A stretch of DNA of 64,000 nucleotides, taken from Amycolatopsis taiwanensis DSM 45107 (GTDB lineage: Bacteria; Actinomycetota; Actinomycetes; Mycobacteriales; Pseudonocardiaceae). The position numbers and the translations under genes are program-made. This document shows, piece by piece, positions 34,019 to 42,475 of the stretch. The notes beneath the pieces are model-generated. The model was not told the DNA's origin and searched no databases. It worked only from the letters and a program-made list of their open reading frames with translations. Where the stretch lies: contig NZ_JAFB01000003.1 of the NCBI RefSeq assembly GCF_000519205.1, positions 393,428-457,427 of the forward strand, written 5' to 3'. Positions within the stretch are counted from its first letter, which is position 1, and the number at the start of each line of letters is the position of its first letter.

Positions 34019-35053
34019 ATGGAGTTCGGGATCTTCGATTCCTTCGACCTCGGCGTGCACGACCCGGGTGAGGTGCTGCGCACCCGCCTGCGGTTCGCCG
34101 TCGAGGCGGAGCGGCTCGGAATCGGCCATTACCACGTGACCGAACATCACGGCACCCCGCTGTCGGTGTGCCCGTCACCGAACCTGTTCCTCGCGGCGGT
34201 CAGCCAGGACACGCGGAAGATGCGGATCGGCGCACTGGTCAACGTGCTGCCCAGTTACGACCCGTTCCGGCTCGCCGAAGAGATCGCCACGCTCGATCAG
34301 CTCAGCGCCGGCCGGATCGACTTCGGTGGCGGTGCCGGCGTGAGTCCGTACGAACTGGCCATTTTCGGAATCGACGCGGAACAGGCGAAGCCGGTTTATC
34401 GCGAAACACTTCAGGCGGTGACGACCGCACTCCGAACGGGCCATATGCGCCATGCGGGACGGTTGCTGCGTTCGTACGACGCGGAATTGTCAATACTTCC
34501 CGTTCAGCGCCCGTACCCGCCTTTGTGGTATGCGTCGGGCAACCCGGCCACGGCGGCATGGGCCGGGCGCCACGGCATCAATTTCATCGGCCGCTGGAAC
34601 GGCGGCGCGATCACCGAGGCGATCCGGACTTATTGGCGAGCATGGGAAACACACCGACACGAGGACGGGCGGCTCAACGAGCACGTCACCACGCCGCGGG
34701 TAGGCCTATCGAGCCGGGTGGTGATCGCGCCCACCGAAAATCAGGCCCGCGAGATCTTCGAGCGCGCCAACGACCTGTTCTGCGCGCGAGTGACTCACCT
34801 GTGGCACCGCAATTCCGATCATCGGATCGACCGGACCTTCGCCACCGAGCCCGCCCTGGCCAGCGGGTTCGCCTGTGTCGGCACGCCTGATTCGGTGCGC
34901 GACCAGATAGTCGATCAGCTCCGGGTATGTAGCGCAAACTATTTCGAAGCGTCGATGTTCTTCGGCGACCTGACCTTCGACCATGCGCTGTACACCCTGC
35001 GCGCGTTCACCGAGCAGGTCGCCCCCGCGGTGGCACGGGCCGATCGACCCTGA
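34019..35053 (+). CDS. LLM-class flavin-dependent oxidoreductase
   Basis: 344 residues of luciferase-like barrel: MEFGIFDSFDLG, AERLGIGHYHVTEHHG, ATLDQLSAGRIDFGGGAGVS and a substrate-side segment LWYASGNPATAAWAGRHG. It is of the bacterial luciferase alpha-like group, probably FMN-dependent. The start follows GGAGAGGAG. It stands alone between divergent and unrelated genes. Its middle third is lower in GC than the surroundings. Confidence 0.83.
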   Translation: MEFGIFDSFDLGVHDPGEVLRTRLRFAVEAERLGIGHYHVTEHHGTPLSVCPSPNLFLAAVSQDTRKMRIGALVNVLPSYDPFRLAEEIATLDQLSAGRIDFGGGAGVSPYELAIFGIDAEQAKPVYRETLQAVTTALRTGHMRHAGRLLRSYDAELSILPVQRPYPPLWYASGNPATAAWAGRHGINFIGRWNGGAITEAIRTYWRAWETHRHEDGRLNEHVTTPRVGLSSRVVIAPTENQAREIFERANDLFCARVTHLWHRNSDHRIDRTFATEPALASGFACVGTPDSVRDQIVDQLRVCSANYFEASMFFGDLTFDHALYTLRAFTEQVAPAVARADRP

Positions 35054-35085
35054 TCCGGCCGGGCGCGCCTGCTACCTTCGCCAAC

Positions 35086-35634
35086 GTGACTGACCGCAAC
35101 CGGTCCCGGTGGACGGTGCTCGTGGTGCGAGTGCCGGCCGAGCCGTCCCGCCATCGCGTCGCCGTGTGGCGCGAGCTGCGGCGCATCGGCGCACTGTCGC
35201 TGGGCCAGGGCGCCTGGGTGGTGCCGGACGTGCCGGTGTTCGCCGCCGGGGTGGCCAGGGCCATCGAACTCGCGCACCGCGGCGACGGCGAGGTGCTGGT
35301 ACTGGACGCGACCGGGCACGCCGAGCCCGACACGGCCCGGCTGGAGGCGCTGTTCACCGCGGAACGGGCCGAGGAATGGGCCGAGTTCCTCGCCGACTGC
35401 GACAAGTTCGACGCCGAGATCGACGCCGACATCCGCAAGGCCAAGTTCACCATGGCGGAACTGGAGGAGGACGAGCAGAGCCTGGAACGGCTGCGGCGCT
35501 GGTACCGCGAGCTCAAGGCACGCGACGTGTTCGGCGCACCCGCCGCGACCGAGGCCGAGCGCAGGCTCACCGAGTGCGCCGACCGGCTCGCCGGCTACAC
35601 CGAGCGGGTATTCCAGGCCCTGCACCAGATGTGA
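35086..35634 (+). CDS. ChrB-like protein (N-terminal domain type)
   Basis: 182 residues starting WTVLVVRVPAEPSRHRVAVW and LGQGAWVVPD, the signature I associate with the ChrB N-terminal domain of chromate-resistance regulators. The long charged helical C-terminus (DIRKAKFTMAELEEDEQSLERLRRWYRELK) fits the family. The catalytic-type ChrB C-terminal domain and a chrA transporter are absent here, so chromate resistance is only a possible role. The start is GTG. Confidence 0.7.
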   Translation: MTDRNRSRWTVLVVRVPAEPSRHRVAVWRELRRIGALSLGQGAWVVPDVPVFAAGVARAIELAHRGDGEVLVLDATGHAEPDTARLEALFTAERAEEWAEFLADCDKFDAEIDADIRKAKFTMAELEEDEQSLERLRRWYRELKARDVFGAPAATEAERRLTECADRLAGYTERVFQALHQM

Positions 35635-35638
35635 CGCG

Positions 35639-36595
35639 CTACCGGCCCGCTCGGCGCAGGCACGCGTCGACGGCCTCCGCACCGCCGAGGCGTTGCACCA
35701 GCGCGGGTGAAAGGTACAGCGACTCGATGGTCGTCCGGGTCTGGCCCATGAGCGTGCCCTGGGTGGAGATACCGGCCATGACGTGACGGTGGGTGAGGCC
35801 GAGTTCGCCGGGCAGCGCGTAGCCGTATCTGTTGTCGTCGGTCACCACGTCGTAGGACACGACGAAGGAAACGTTGTTGTCCACGGCCTTTTGCAGCACC
35901 TCCACGAACAGCTCACGCCGCAGGCCGGACGAGTAGCGGTGGTCGCGAACGTCGCTGGTGCCCTGGTAGGGCGGGTCGAGGTAGACCAGGTCGTCCGAGC
36001 AGGCGCCGGTCAACGGGTCCTCGTAACCACAATTGTCCGCTGTGGAGCCCCGCAGCAGGGCGGACACCCGGCCGATGCGGTCGGCGATGATGGCCGGCCT
36101 GGCGCCGAGCCGGCGGTGGTCGGCACCCTGGTTGAAATGACCCGTCTTCGGGCTGTACCGCACGGCGGCCTTGACGCACCGGGACAGCAGGTAGAACAGC
36201 AGCGCGGGTTCCCGGGTGACGTTGAACCTTTCGCGAACCCTCAGGTAGTAGCCGCGCGGGTCGTCGAGCTGCTCGTGCCACAACCGCGCGTACTCGGTAA
36301 CAAGTCGCCCCGGCTCGTCGAGGATGAGCCGCCACATTCCCACCAGCGGCGCGTTGACATCGGACAGCGCCACCGAACAGGCGAGCCCGTGGTGACGGGC
36401 CGCCACCGAGACGGCCGCGGAACCGGCGAACGGCTCGATCAGGCGCGGCACCCCGCCGTCGGGGAAACAGGAAAGGATCCGGGAGGCGAGCAACCGCTTG
36501 CTCCCCTGGTACGGGAAGGCCTGCGGCACGGCGCGAGCACCGGTCGCTCTCCAGGGCGCCCGGTGGTTTGTGGCGCCGATCACAGCGGTCACCAC
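35639..36595 (-). CDS. D12-class DNA adenine-N6 methyltransferase, orphan
   Basis: About 318 residues. Motif X/I landmarks are FPYQGSKRLLA and LIEPFAGSAAVSVAA, and the catalytic motif IV is VYLDPPYQGTSDVR. The order is that of Dam/DpnM-type methylases, which recognise short sites such as GATC. No restriction endonuclease is adjacent. The start is uncertain: GTG 36595 or 36592 opens the natural N-terminus, while an upstream in-frame start at 36703 would overlap the divergent thioesterase gene. Confidence 0.82.
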   Translation of the reverse strand: MVTAVIGATNHRAPWRATGARAVPQAFPYQGSKRLLASRILSCFPDGGVPRLIEPFAGSAAVSVAARHHGLACSVALSDVNAPLVGMWRLILDEPGRLVTEYARLWHEQLDDPRGYYLRVRERFNVTREPALLFYLLSRCVKAAVRYSPKTGHFNQGADHRRLGARPAIIADRIGRVSALLRGSTADNCGYEDPLTGACSDDLVYLDPPYQGTSDVRDHRYSSGLRRELFVEVLQKAVDNNVSFVVSYDVVTDDNRYGYALPGELGLTHRHVMAGISTQGTLMGQTRTTIESLYLSPALVQRLGGAEAVDACLRRAGR

Positions 36596-36672
36596 CCGAG
36601 AGTAGCCCCGAAACGCCACCTGACCGCAGAAGACGCTCGCGTGTCGCGAGCCGCGACTGCTACAAGTGGACC

Positions 36673-37080
36673 ATGAGTGAAGTCGACGAAGAAGGCACCG
36701 CACTGTTCCACCAGACCATGCCGTTTACGAAACTGCTCGGCGTCGAGGCGCTCGAGCACGGCAAAGACGTGGTACGCGCCCGCCTCGCCTGGGACGAGTC
36801 GCTGTGCACGCTCGGCGGCGTGCTGCACGGTGGCGTGCTGATGTCGCTGGCCGACGCGACCGCCGCAGTGTCGGCTTTCCTCAACCTTCCCGAGGGCGCG
36901 CAGGGCACCACGACGATCGAGTCGAAGACGAACTTCCTGCGCCCGGTGCGCGGCGGCCACGCGCTGGCCACCGCGCGGCCACTGCACGCCGGGCGGCGGG
37001 TGATCGTGGTGGAAACCGAGATCCACGACGACGCGGGCGCGCTGGCCGCCAAGGTGACGCAGACGCAAGCGGTCCTGTAG
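36673..37080 (+). CDS. PaaI-family hotdog thioesterase
   Basis: A 135-residue hotdog protein with CTLGGVLHGGVLMSLADATAA, the PaaI/YbgC active-site region, and TTTIESKTNFLRPVRGG. It hydrolyses acyl- or aryl-CoA thioesters. It diverges from the adenine methylase by 77 bases. It is not next to a CoA pathway, so its role is probably general. Confidence 0.83.
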   Translation: MSEVDEEGTALFHQTMPFTKLLGVEALEHGKDVVRARLAWDESLCTLGGVLHGGVLMSLADATAAVSAFLNLPEGAQGTTTIESKTNFLRPVRGGHALATARPLHAGRRVIVVETEIHDDAGALAAKVTQTQAVL

Positions 37081-37102
37081 CCGGCCCTCACCAGCGCAAG
37101 GT

Positions 37103-37210
37103 GATCTCGATCCGTTCACGGGCAGTGGGGCCTGGAAGTCGCAGCACCTGTCGTGGAACAACGGCCCTATGGACAACTGGGTGCCGAGTCGTCCACCGGT
37201 GTGCAGTTGA
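37103..37210 (+). pseudogene. Fragment of a phospholipase C/alkaline phosphatase-family gene
   Basis: Thirty-five codons read DPFTGSGAWKSQHLSWNNGP then MDNWVPSRPP before a TGA. SQHLSWNNG and MDNWV closely resemble the core of actinobacterial phospholipase C-type phosphoesterases. Everything before and after is missing. The fragment lies between convergent genes and has no start codon. Confidence 0.55.
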
Positions 37211-37229
37211 TCGAGCGGACGAACGCTGG

Positions 37230-37745
37230 TCAGCCTCGCGACCACTTCTGCTGGGCCCACGGGATGGTGGCTGGCGCAATCCAGTAGTTGTTGAAGAACC
37301 TCGTAACCTGCGTGGAGTCCGGCGCATCCAGCCCTGGTGGGGGCAGTTCGCGGCGCTCCGCCGGTCGGGAGCACCCCAGAATGGCCTGTTCGAATCCGGC
37401 CGGGGTGTAGAAGTTGAGACAGTGACAGACTTCCGTTCCGGTCACCTTGAACTCATGCACGACGTTCCGCGGGATATGGCCCAGACTGCCCGCCCCGAAG
37501 ACGACTTCCTGCCCGCCGACGACGGCTGTCATCTCCCCGGCCAATACGTAGAACGCCTCGTCCTCATACGAGTGGACATGCGGAGGTGGGCCGGACCCAA
37601 CCGGCATGAACTGTTCGATGACGGAGTATTCGCCGTTGGTGTCCTCGCCGGTGGCCAAGACCAGCCACAGGATATCGAGCAGCCACCGCGCGGGGGCGTC
37701 GTCTCTGCTACGGGTAAAGGGATTGCTGGATACGATCGGATTCAT
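37230..37745 (-). CDS. Cupin-domain protein (quercetin 2,3-dioxygenase-like)
   Basis: A 171-residue single cupin with metal-ligand motifs PPHVHSYEDEAFYVLAGE (about 54-71) and, further on, NVVHEFKVTG. This is a mononuclear metal site of two plus one histidines and a glutamate. Activity could be a dioxygenase or only binding. ATG 37745 has CTGGAGG nine bases upstream. It stands alone. Confidence 0.75.
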   Translation of the reverse strand: MNPIVSSNPFTRSRDDAPARWLLDILWLVLATGEDTNGEYSVIEQFMPVGSGPPPHVHSYEDEAFYVLAGEMTAVVGGQEVVFGAGSLGHIPRNVVHEFKVTGTEVCHCLNFYTPAGFEQAILGCSRPAERRELPPPGLDAPDSTQVTRFFNNYWIAPATIPWAQQKWSRG

Positions 37746-37942
37746 GGCGACGACCTCCAGAAGCTGCGATCGAACGTCAACCGTAATCCCGCTCCGGGAT
37801 ATAGAGTTATTCCGGCCAGTCACTTATTCACCGGGCCGCCAGTTGGCTCGTTTTGAGCCATGAGCACTGTACCCGGTCCAGTAAACGGCTGGTTCGCCTG
37901 ACTGATTAATTCCAAATCTTGAATTACCGTCGGAACATTTTA

Positions 37943-38113
37943 TCATGCGGCCGTATTCGGCGCGTCTAACCTATCGCCGGCAGGAGCCACCGCCAGGCCG
38001 GGGAGAGTGTGTTGCGCTGGAACCAGCCCGAAACCGTCTACGCGATCCGGCGTCGTGGAGCCGAACATCAGCGCGTGGCGCCGCAAGACGCTCGGCGGGA
38101 ATCGCCCGCACAC
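37943..38113 (-). pseudogene. Possible SRAP (HMCES/YedK) N-terminal fragment
   Basis: A 56-codon frame from GTG 38113 begins VCGRFPPSVLRR and continues GLVPAQHTLPGLAVAPAGDR before stopping at 37943. SRAP proteins start MCGRY/F with a catalytic Cys2, followed later by a PTQ-like segment, so a decayed start of such a gene is plausible. The similarity is weak. The rest of the 380-base gap (37746-38127) is AT-richer and shows no other gene. Confidence 0.25.
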
Positions 38114-38127
38114 GCACTGACTGCGGG

Positions 38128-39036
38128 TCAGCCAATCCTCGCTCGGGCGGGGTGCAGGGCCTCGGCCGCGGCGGCGGCCACGGCTTCGGCGGTGGCCGCC
38201 AGCACCGGCGAGTCGAGCTTCCACTGTTGCCAGTACAGCGGCACGTCGACCGCCCGCTCGTCGATCCGAACCAGGTTGCCGGCCCGCAGCCGCGGTTCGG
38301 CCTGTGCGGTGGGCAGCATGCCCCAGCCGAGGCCGGCGGTGACGGCACGCGCGTAATCCTCCGACGCCGGAACGTGGTGACGCAGCGGCCCGGCGCCGCG
38401 GCCCCGGGTCAGACGCCGGGCGAAGCTGTCCTGCAACTCGTCCCGCCGGTCGAACACCACCACCGGGATCTCGCCCACCGCCTGCCGCAGCGGGCGGTCC
38501 AGCCACCGGGCCACGAACTCCGGGCTCGCCACCGGCAGGTAGCGCATGCGGCCGAGTGAGCTGACCGAGCAGCCCTGCACCGGGTCCGGCGACGAGGTCA
38601 CCGCCGCCATCACCACCCCCTCGCGCAGCAGCTTCGTGGTGTGGTCCTGGTCCTCGCGGTGCAGTTCGAAGCAGACCCGCAGGCCGGCCGGAACCCGGGT
38701 GAGTGCGGACAGGAACCAGGTGGCCAGCGAGTCGGCGTTCACCGCGATGGGCACCGCGGCCGGTTCCCCGGTGCCGGCCATGCCCAGTTCCGCCCGCGCG
38801 TCGGTCTCCAGCCGGGCGAGTTGGCGGGCGAACCGGACCACGATCTCGCCGGAAGAGGTCAGCCGGACCGGCTTGGTGCGCTGCAGGAGCACCCGCCCGG
38901 TGGTCTGTTCCAGTGCCTTGATCCGCTGACTGACCGCCGACGGCGTGACGTGCAGTGCGGCCGCGGCGGCGTCGAAGGTGCCCTCGTCCACCACCGCGAG
39001 CAACGTGCGCACCTGGTCCAGCGGAATCACAATCAC
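38128..39036 (-). CDS. lysG: LysR-family regulator LysG/ArgP
   Basis: 302 residues with an N-terminal winged helix (AAAAALHVTPSAVSQRIKALE) and a periplasmic-binding-like effector domain. Length, motif and the divergent lysE gene 60 bases away identify it as LysG/ArgP, which activates export when basic amino acids accumulate. A partial inverted motif lies in the shared promoter, in AT-rich sequence around 39037-39060. Confidence 0.87.
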   Translation of the reverse strand: MIVIPLDQVRTLLAVVDEGTFDAAAAALHVTPSAVSQRIKALEQTTGRVLLQRTKPVRLTSSGEIVVRFARQLARLETDARAELGMAGTGEPAAVPIAVNADSLATWFLSALTRVPAGLRVCFELHREDQDHTTKLLREGVVMAAVTSSPDPVQGCSVSSLGRMRYLPVASPEFVARWLDRPLRQAVGEIPVVVFDRRDELQDSFARRLTRGRGAGPLRHHVPASEDYARAVTAGLGWGMLPTAQAEPRLRAGNLVRIDERAVDVPLYWQQWKLDSPVLAATAEAVAAAAAEALHPARARIG

Positions 39037-39096
39037 TGATGTTACTTAAGAATCTTTAGCTGGACTGCATCTGCGGACCTGCTTAGCGTCGAGCGC

Positions 39097-39708
39097 GTGA
39101 CAGCCGTCCTGCTCGCCGTGGCCGCCGGGTTCGGCACGGGTCTCTCGCTCATCGTCGCCATCGGCGCGCAGAACGCGTTCGTGCTGCGGCAGGGCATCCG
39201 CCGCGAGGCGGTGCCGCTTGTGGTGGCGATCTGCACGGCCTCCGACGCCCTGCTCATCGCGCTGGGCGTGGCCGGGGTCGGGTCGCTCGTGCAAGCCGAG
39301 CCGACGGCGCTGCGGGTGGTCGGCGTCGGTGGCGGCGTGTTCCTGATCTGCTACGGCGTCCTCGCCGCCCGCCGGATCGCGCGGCCCGCTGCCCTGACCA
39401 CCACCGGGACGACCATCGGCTCCGCGCGCCGGGCCGCGCTCACCTGCCTGACCCTGACCTGGCTCAACCCGCACGTCTACCTGGACACCGTGCTGCTGGT
39501 CGGTTCGATCGCGGCCACGCACGGACCGCTGCGGTGGAACTTCGCGTTCGGCGCCACGCTGGCCAGCGTGTGCTGGTTCGCCGCGCTCGGCTTCGGTGCG
39601 CGCCTGCTCACCGGATTCTTCACCCGCCCGTCGTCCTGGCGGATCCTCGACAGCCTGGTCGCCATCACCATGCTCACCGTCGGCGTGACCCTGCTCGCCG
39701 GCGCCTGA
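39097..39708 (+). CDS. lysE: LysE/ArgO basic amino acid exporter
   Basis: A 203-residue membrane protein with about six helices and the family marks GLSLIVAIGAQNAFVLRQGI and LTWLNPHVYLDTVLL. It exports lysine and arginine. The GTG start is inferred from the conserved N-terminus. It is paired with lysG. A 21-bp repeat array begins 8 bases after its stop. Confidence 0.88.
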   Translation: MTAVLLAVAAGFGTGLSLIVAIGAQNAFVLRQGIRREAVPLVVAICTASDALLIALGVAGVGSLVQAEPTALRVVGVGGGVFLICYGVLAARRIARPAALTTTGTTIGSARRAALTCLTLTWLNPHVYLDTVLLVGSIAATHGPLRWNFAFGATLASVCWFAALGFGARLLTGFFTRPSSWRILDSLVAITMLTVGVTLLAGA

Positions 39709-39714
39709 AACTCC

Positions 39715-39972
39715 GTGTCCCCGCCCCAGGCCACCGAATCCCCGCCTCAGATCGATGAATTCCGACTTCAGGACGCCGAGTTCCCGCCTCAGGTCACCGA
39801 GTTCCCGCTTCAGGACGTTGACTTCCCGCTTCAGGACGTTGACTTCCCGCTTGAGGCCGCCGTGTTCCGGCCTGAGGCGGGAACTCAGACGCCTGGACCG
39901 GGAACTCAGACGCCTGAGGCGGGAACTCAGACGCCTGAGGCGGGAACTCGGGCGCCTGGACCGGGGACACGG
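39715..39972. repeat. Array 1 of degenerate 21-bp units, converging orientation
   Basis: The array opens with TGTCCCC 8 bases after lysE and contains about seven 21-base units of type TCCCGCTTCAGGACGTTGAC; two consecutive units are identical. Near 39861 the orientation flips, and about five inverted units of type CCTGAGGCGGGAACTCAGAC follow, ending GGGGACA. The two halves can pair as a long imperfect stem. The right half codes for the last residues and stop of the TetR gene. Confidence 0.8.
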
Positions 39973-40619
39973 GTGCCAACGGCGCGGACGGCCGACTCGG
40001 TCAGCCGCGCCACGTGGTCCAGCAGCATGTCCCGGGTCTGCTCCAGCGGTTCGGTGGTGCGCCGCACCTTCGTCAGCAGCAACGCGCCCTGGACCGCGGC
40101 CAGCGTCGCGGTGGCCAGCCCGTCCGCGTCGACGTTCACCGGCAACTCGCCGCGGCGGTACATGTCGCGAAAGGCGGCCCGGATGCCTTCCTCCCACCGG
40201 GTGAACGCCGCACCCACGCCCGTTCTGGCGCCCGGGTCGAGGTCGGCCAGCTCACCCGCCAGCAGGCCGACCGGGCACCCGCGGTGCCCGCGCCGGTGCT
40301 GGTCGGCGATGAGGAAGTCGAACCAGGCCCGTAACCCCGCGGGCTTGTCGAGGTCGGCCAGCGTCAGCTCCTGACCGCCGACGACGGTTTCGTTCTGGTA
40401 CTCGACGACCGCGTGCACGAGCGCCTGCTTGTCCACGAAGTAGTGGTAGATCTGCGAGCTGCTCACCTGCGCCGCGGCGCGCACCTGCTCCATGGTCGTA
40501 CCGGTCACCCCGCGCTCGAACATCAGCCGGGCGGCCGCCGCGACGATGCGCTGGCGGGTGTCCGCACCCTTGACGGTCAGCGCGGGCGCACCCGGCGATT
40601 CCGCACTCTTCACGCTCAT
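39927..40619 (-). CDS. TetR-family regulator with repeat-derived C-terminus
   Basis: 230 residues with the TetR helix-turn-helix at about 20-66 (TTMEQVRAAAQVSSSQIYHYF) and a TetR_C-like domain. The final residues GTRVPGPGARVPASGV are encoded by the 21-bp array, so the normal stop seems to have been lost or overrun. Its ATG overlaps the stop of a leader ORF. It diverges from pntA over about 240 bases and may regulate it or itself. Confidence 0.85.
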   Translation of the reverse strand: MSVKSAESPGAPALTVKGADTRQRIVAAAARLMFERGVTGTTMEQVRAAAQVSSSQIYHYFVDKQALVHAVVEYQNETVVGGQELTLADLDKPAGLRAWFDFLIADQHRRGHRGCPVGLLAGELADLDPGARTGVGAAFTRWEEGIRAAFRDMYRRGELPVNVDADGLATATLAAVQGALLLTKVRRTTEPLEQTRDMLLDHVARLTESAVRAVGTRVPGPGARVPASGV

Positions 40620-40687
40620 GTGTGTTTCTCCGCGACCCTGCGCGCGACCGCGATCGTGTCGACGGGGCGCTCCATCCGAGAACTCAT
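40616..40687 (-). CDS. TIAVAR leader peptide ORF before the TetR gene
   Basis: The 23-codon ORF reads MSSRMERPVDTIAVARRVAE and ends KHT, with its TGA overlapping the TetR ATG as ATGA. MERPVDTIAVAR is identical to the segment at 7205. A -10-like TACACT lies at 40695-40700, only seven bases before the leader ATG, and TTAGAC at 40716-40721 could be a -35, though the 15-base spacer is short. The leader would then be translated from a nearly leaderless transcript. Confidence 0.6.
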   Translation of the reverse strand: MSSRMERPVDTIAVARRVAEKHT

Positions 40688-40861
40688 ACCGGACAGTGTA
40701 AAAGGCTTCTGGAACGTCTAATCCATAGTCGGGAAAACTCGCCATCTCCGCAGGTACCGGCTTGCGTCGTGCACTGGCGCGTGCTTTCATCTAGATCAGT
40801 ACCGGCCGCGTGGCGAGCCGGAGGCGGCGACGCAAGCGAACTCTGCAGAAACGAGATGGCT

Positions 40862-42472
40862 ATGCCAGAAACGCAGAATGGATCGCACAATCCAGAATTG
40901 GACGACGAGACGTCCGCGTCTCCGCCCAAACGGATCGGCGTGCCCGCTGAGTCGACACCCGGTGAGACCCGCGTCGCCGCCACGCCGGCGACGGTGCGCC
41001 AACTCCTCGCCCTCGGCTACGACGTCCTCGTCGAGTCCGGCGCCGGGCTGGAGTCGAGCTTCACCGACGAGGCGTTCACCGAGGCGGGCGCGAAGATCGG
41101 CGGACGGGAAGACGTGTGGCGCAGCGATGTCGTGCTCAAGGTCAACGCACCCTCCGACGCCGAGATCGGCTCCCTCGCCGAGGGCGCCACGCTGGTCGGC
41201 CTGATCTCCCCCGGTCTCAACCCCGGCCTCGTCGAGACGCTGGCCGGCCGGCCGGTCACCGTGCTGGCGATGGACGCGGTGCCGCGCATCTCGCGGGCCC
41301 AGTCCCTGGACGTGCTGAGCTCGATGGCCAACATCGCCGGGTACCGGGCCGTGATCGAGGCCGCGCACGCCTTCGGCCGCTTCTTCACCGGCCAGGTCAC
41401 CGCGGCCGGCAAGGTACCGCCCGCCAAGGTGCTCATCGCCGGCGCCGGGGTGGCCGGGCTCGCCGCCATCGGCGCGGCGAGCAGCCTCGGCGCGGTGGTC
41501 CGCGCCACCGACCCGCGGCCGGAGGTCGCCGACCAGGTGCGCTCGCTCGGCGGCGAGTACCTCGCGGTGAACGTCGAGCAGGAGGCCAGCACCGACGGCT
41601 ACGCCAAGGCGACCTCGGCGGACTACGACCGCCGGGCCGCCGAGATCTACGCCGAGCAGGCCGCCGACGTGGACATCATCGTCACCACCGCGCTCATCCC
41701 CGGGCGCCCGGCGCCGAAGCTCATCTCCGCCGAGCACGTCGCGAGCATGAAGGCCGGCAGCGTGATCGTCGACATGGCCGCCGCACAGGGCGGCAACGTC
41801 GAGGGATCGGTGGCGGGTGAGGTGGTGGTCACCGCCAACGGCGTCACGATCATCGGCTACACGGATCTCGCCGGCCGCCTGCCCGCCCAGGCATCGCAGC
41901 TCTACGGCACCAACCTGGTGAACCTGATGAAGCTGCTCACGCCGGGCAAGAACGGCCAGCTCACGCTCGACCTCGAGGACGTCGTGCAGCGGTCGATCAC
42001 CGTGGTGCACAACGGCGAAAAGCTGTGGCCGCCACCGCCGGTGCAGGTCTCCGCCGCGCCGGCGGCGCCGCCCCCGGCCGCCGCGCCCGCGGCGGGCAAC
42101 GGCAGTGTCAGTGGGAAGCGCACCCTCACCCCGGCCCGCGCCTACGCGATCACCGGCCTCGCGGTCTCGGTCCTGTTCCTGCTCACCGCGTTCGCACCCG
42201 GCCAGCTGCTCGGGAACTTCACCGTGTTCGTGCTGGCCGTCGTCATCGGCTATTACGTGATCGGGAAGGTGCACCACGCCCTGCACACCCCGCTGATGTC
42301 GGTGACGAACGCGATCTCCGGGATCGTGATCGTCGGCGCGCTGCTGCAGATCGGCCACGAGCACACCGCGGTGACCGTGCTGGCCGCCATCGCGATCTTT
42401 TTGGCCAGCATCAACGTCTTCGGCGGCTTCGCCGTCACCCGCCGCATGCTCGGCATGTTCTCGAGGAGCTGA
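40862..42472 (+). CDS. pntA: NAD(P) transhydrogenase subunit alpha
   Basis: 536 residues combining two parts. An N-terminal alanine-dehydrogenase/PNT domain spans about 20-400 (GETRVAATPATVRQLL, VLIAGAGVAGLAAIGAASSLG for NAD and VIVDMAAAQGGN). A C-terminal membrane part of about four helices follows (440-536). A proline-alanine linker near 410-425 joins them. This is the fused form, not split pntAa/pntAb. ATG 40862 or 40856 are both possible. With PntB it forms the proton-translocating enzyme exchanging hydride between NADH and NADP. Confidence 0.92.
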   Translation: MPETQNGSHNPELDDETSASPPKRIGVPAESTPGETRVAATPATVRQLLALGYDVLVESGAGLESSFTDEAFTEAGAKIGGREDVWRSDVVLKVNAPSDAEIGSLAEGATLVGLISPGLNPGLVETLAGRPVTVLAMDAVPRISRAQSLDVLSSMANIAGYRAVIEAAHAFGRFFTGQVTAAGKVPPAKVLIAGAGVAGLAAIGAASSLGAVVRATDPRPEVADQVRSLGGEYLAVNVEQEASTDGYAKATSADYDRRAAEIYAEQAADVDIIVTTALIPGRPAPKLISAEHVASMKAGSVIVDMAAAQGGNVEGSVAGEVVVTANGVTIIGYTDLAGRLPAQASQLYGTNLVNLMKLLTPGKNGQLTLDLEDVVQRSITVVHNGEKLWPPPPVQVSAAPAAPPPAAAPAAGNGSVSGKRTLTPARAYAITGLAVSVLFLLTAFAPGQLLGNFTVFVLAVVIGYYVIGKVHHALHTPLMSVTNAISGIVIVGALLQIGHEHTAVTVLAAIAIFLASINVFGGFAVTRRMLGMFSRS

Positions 42473-42475
42473 CCC

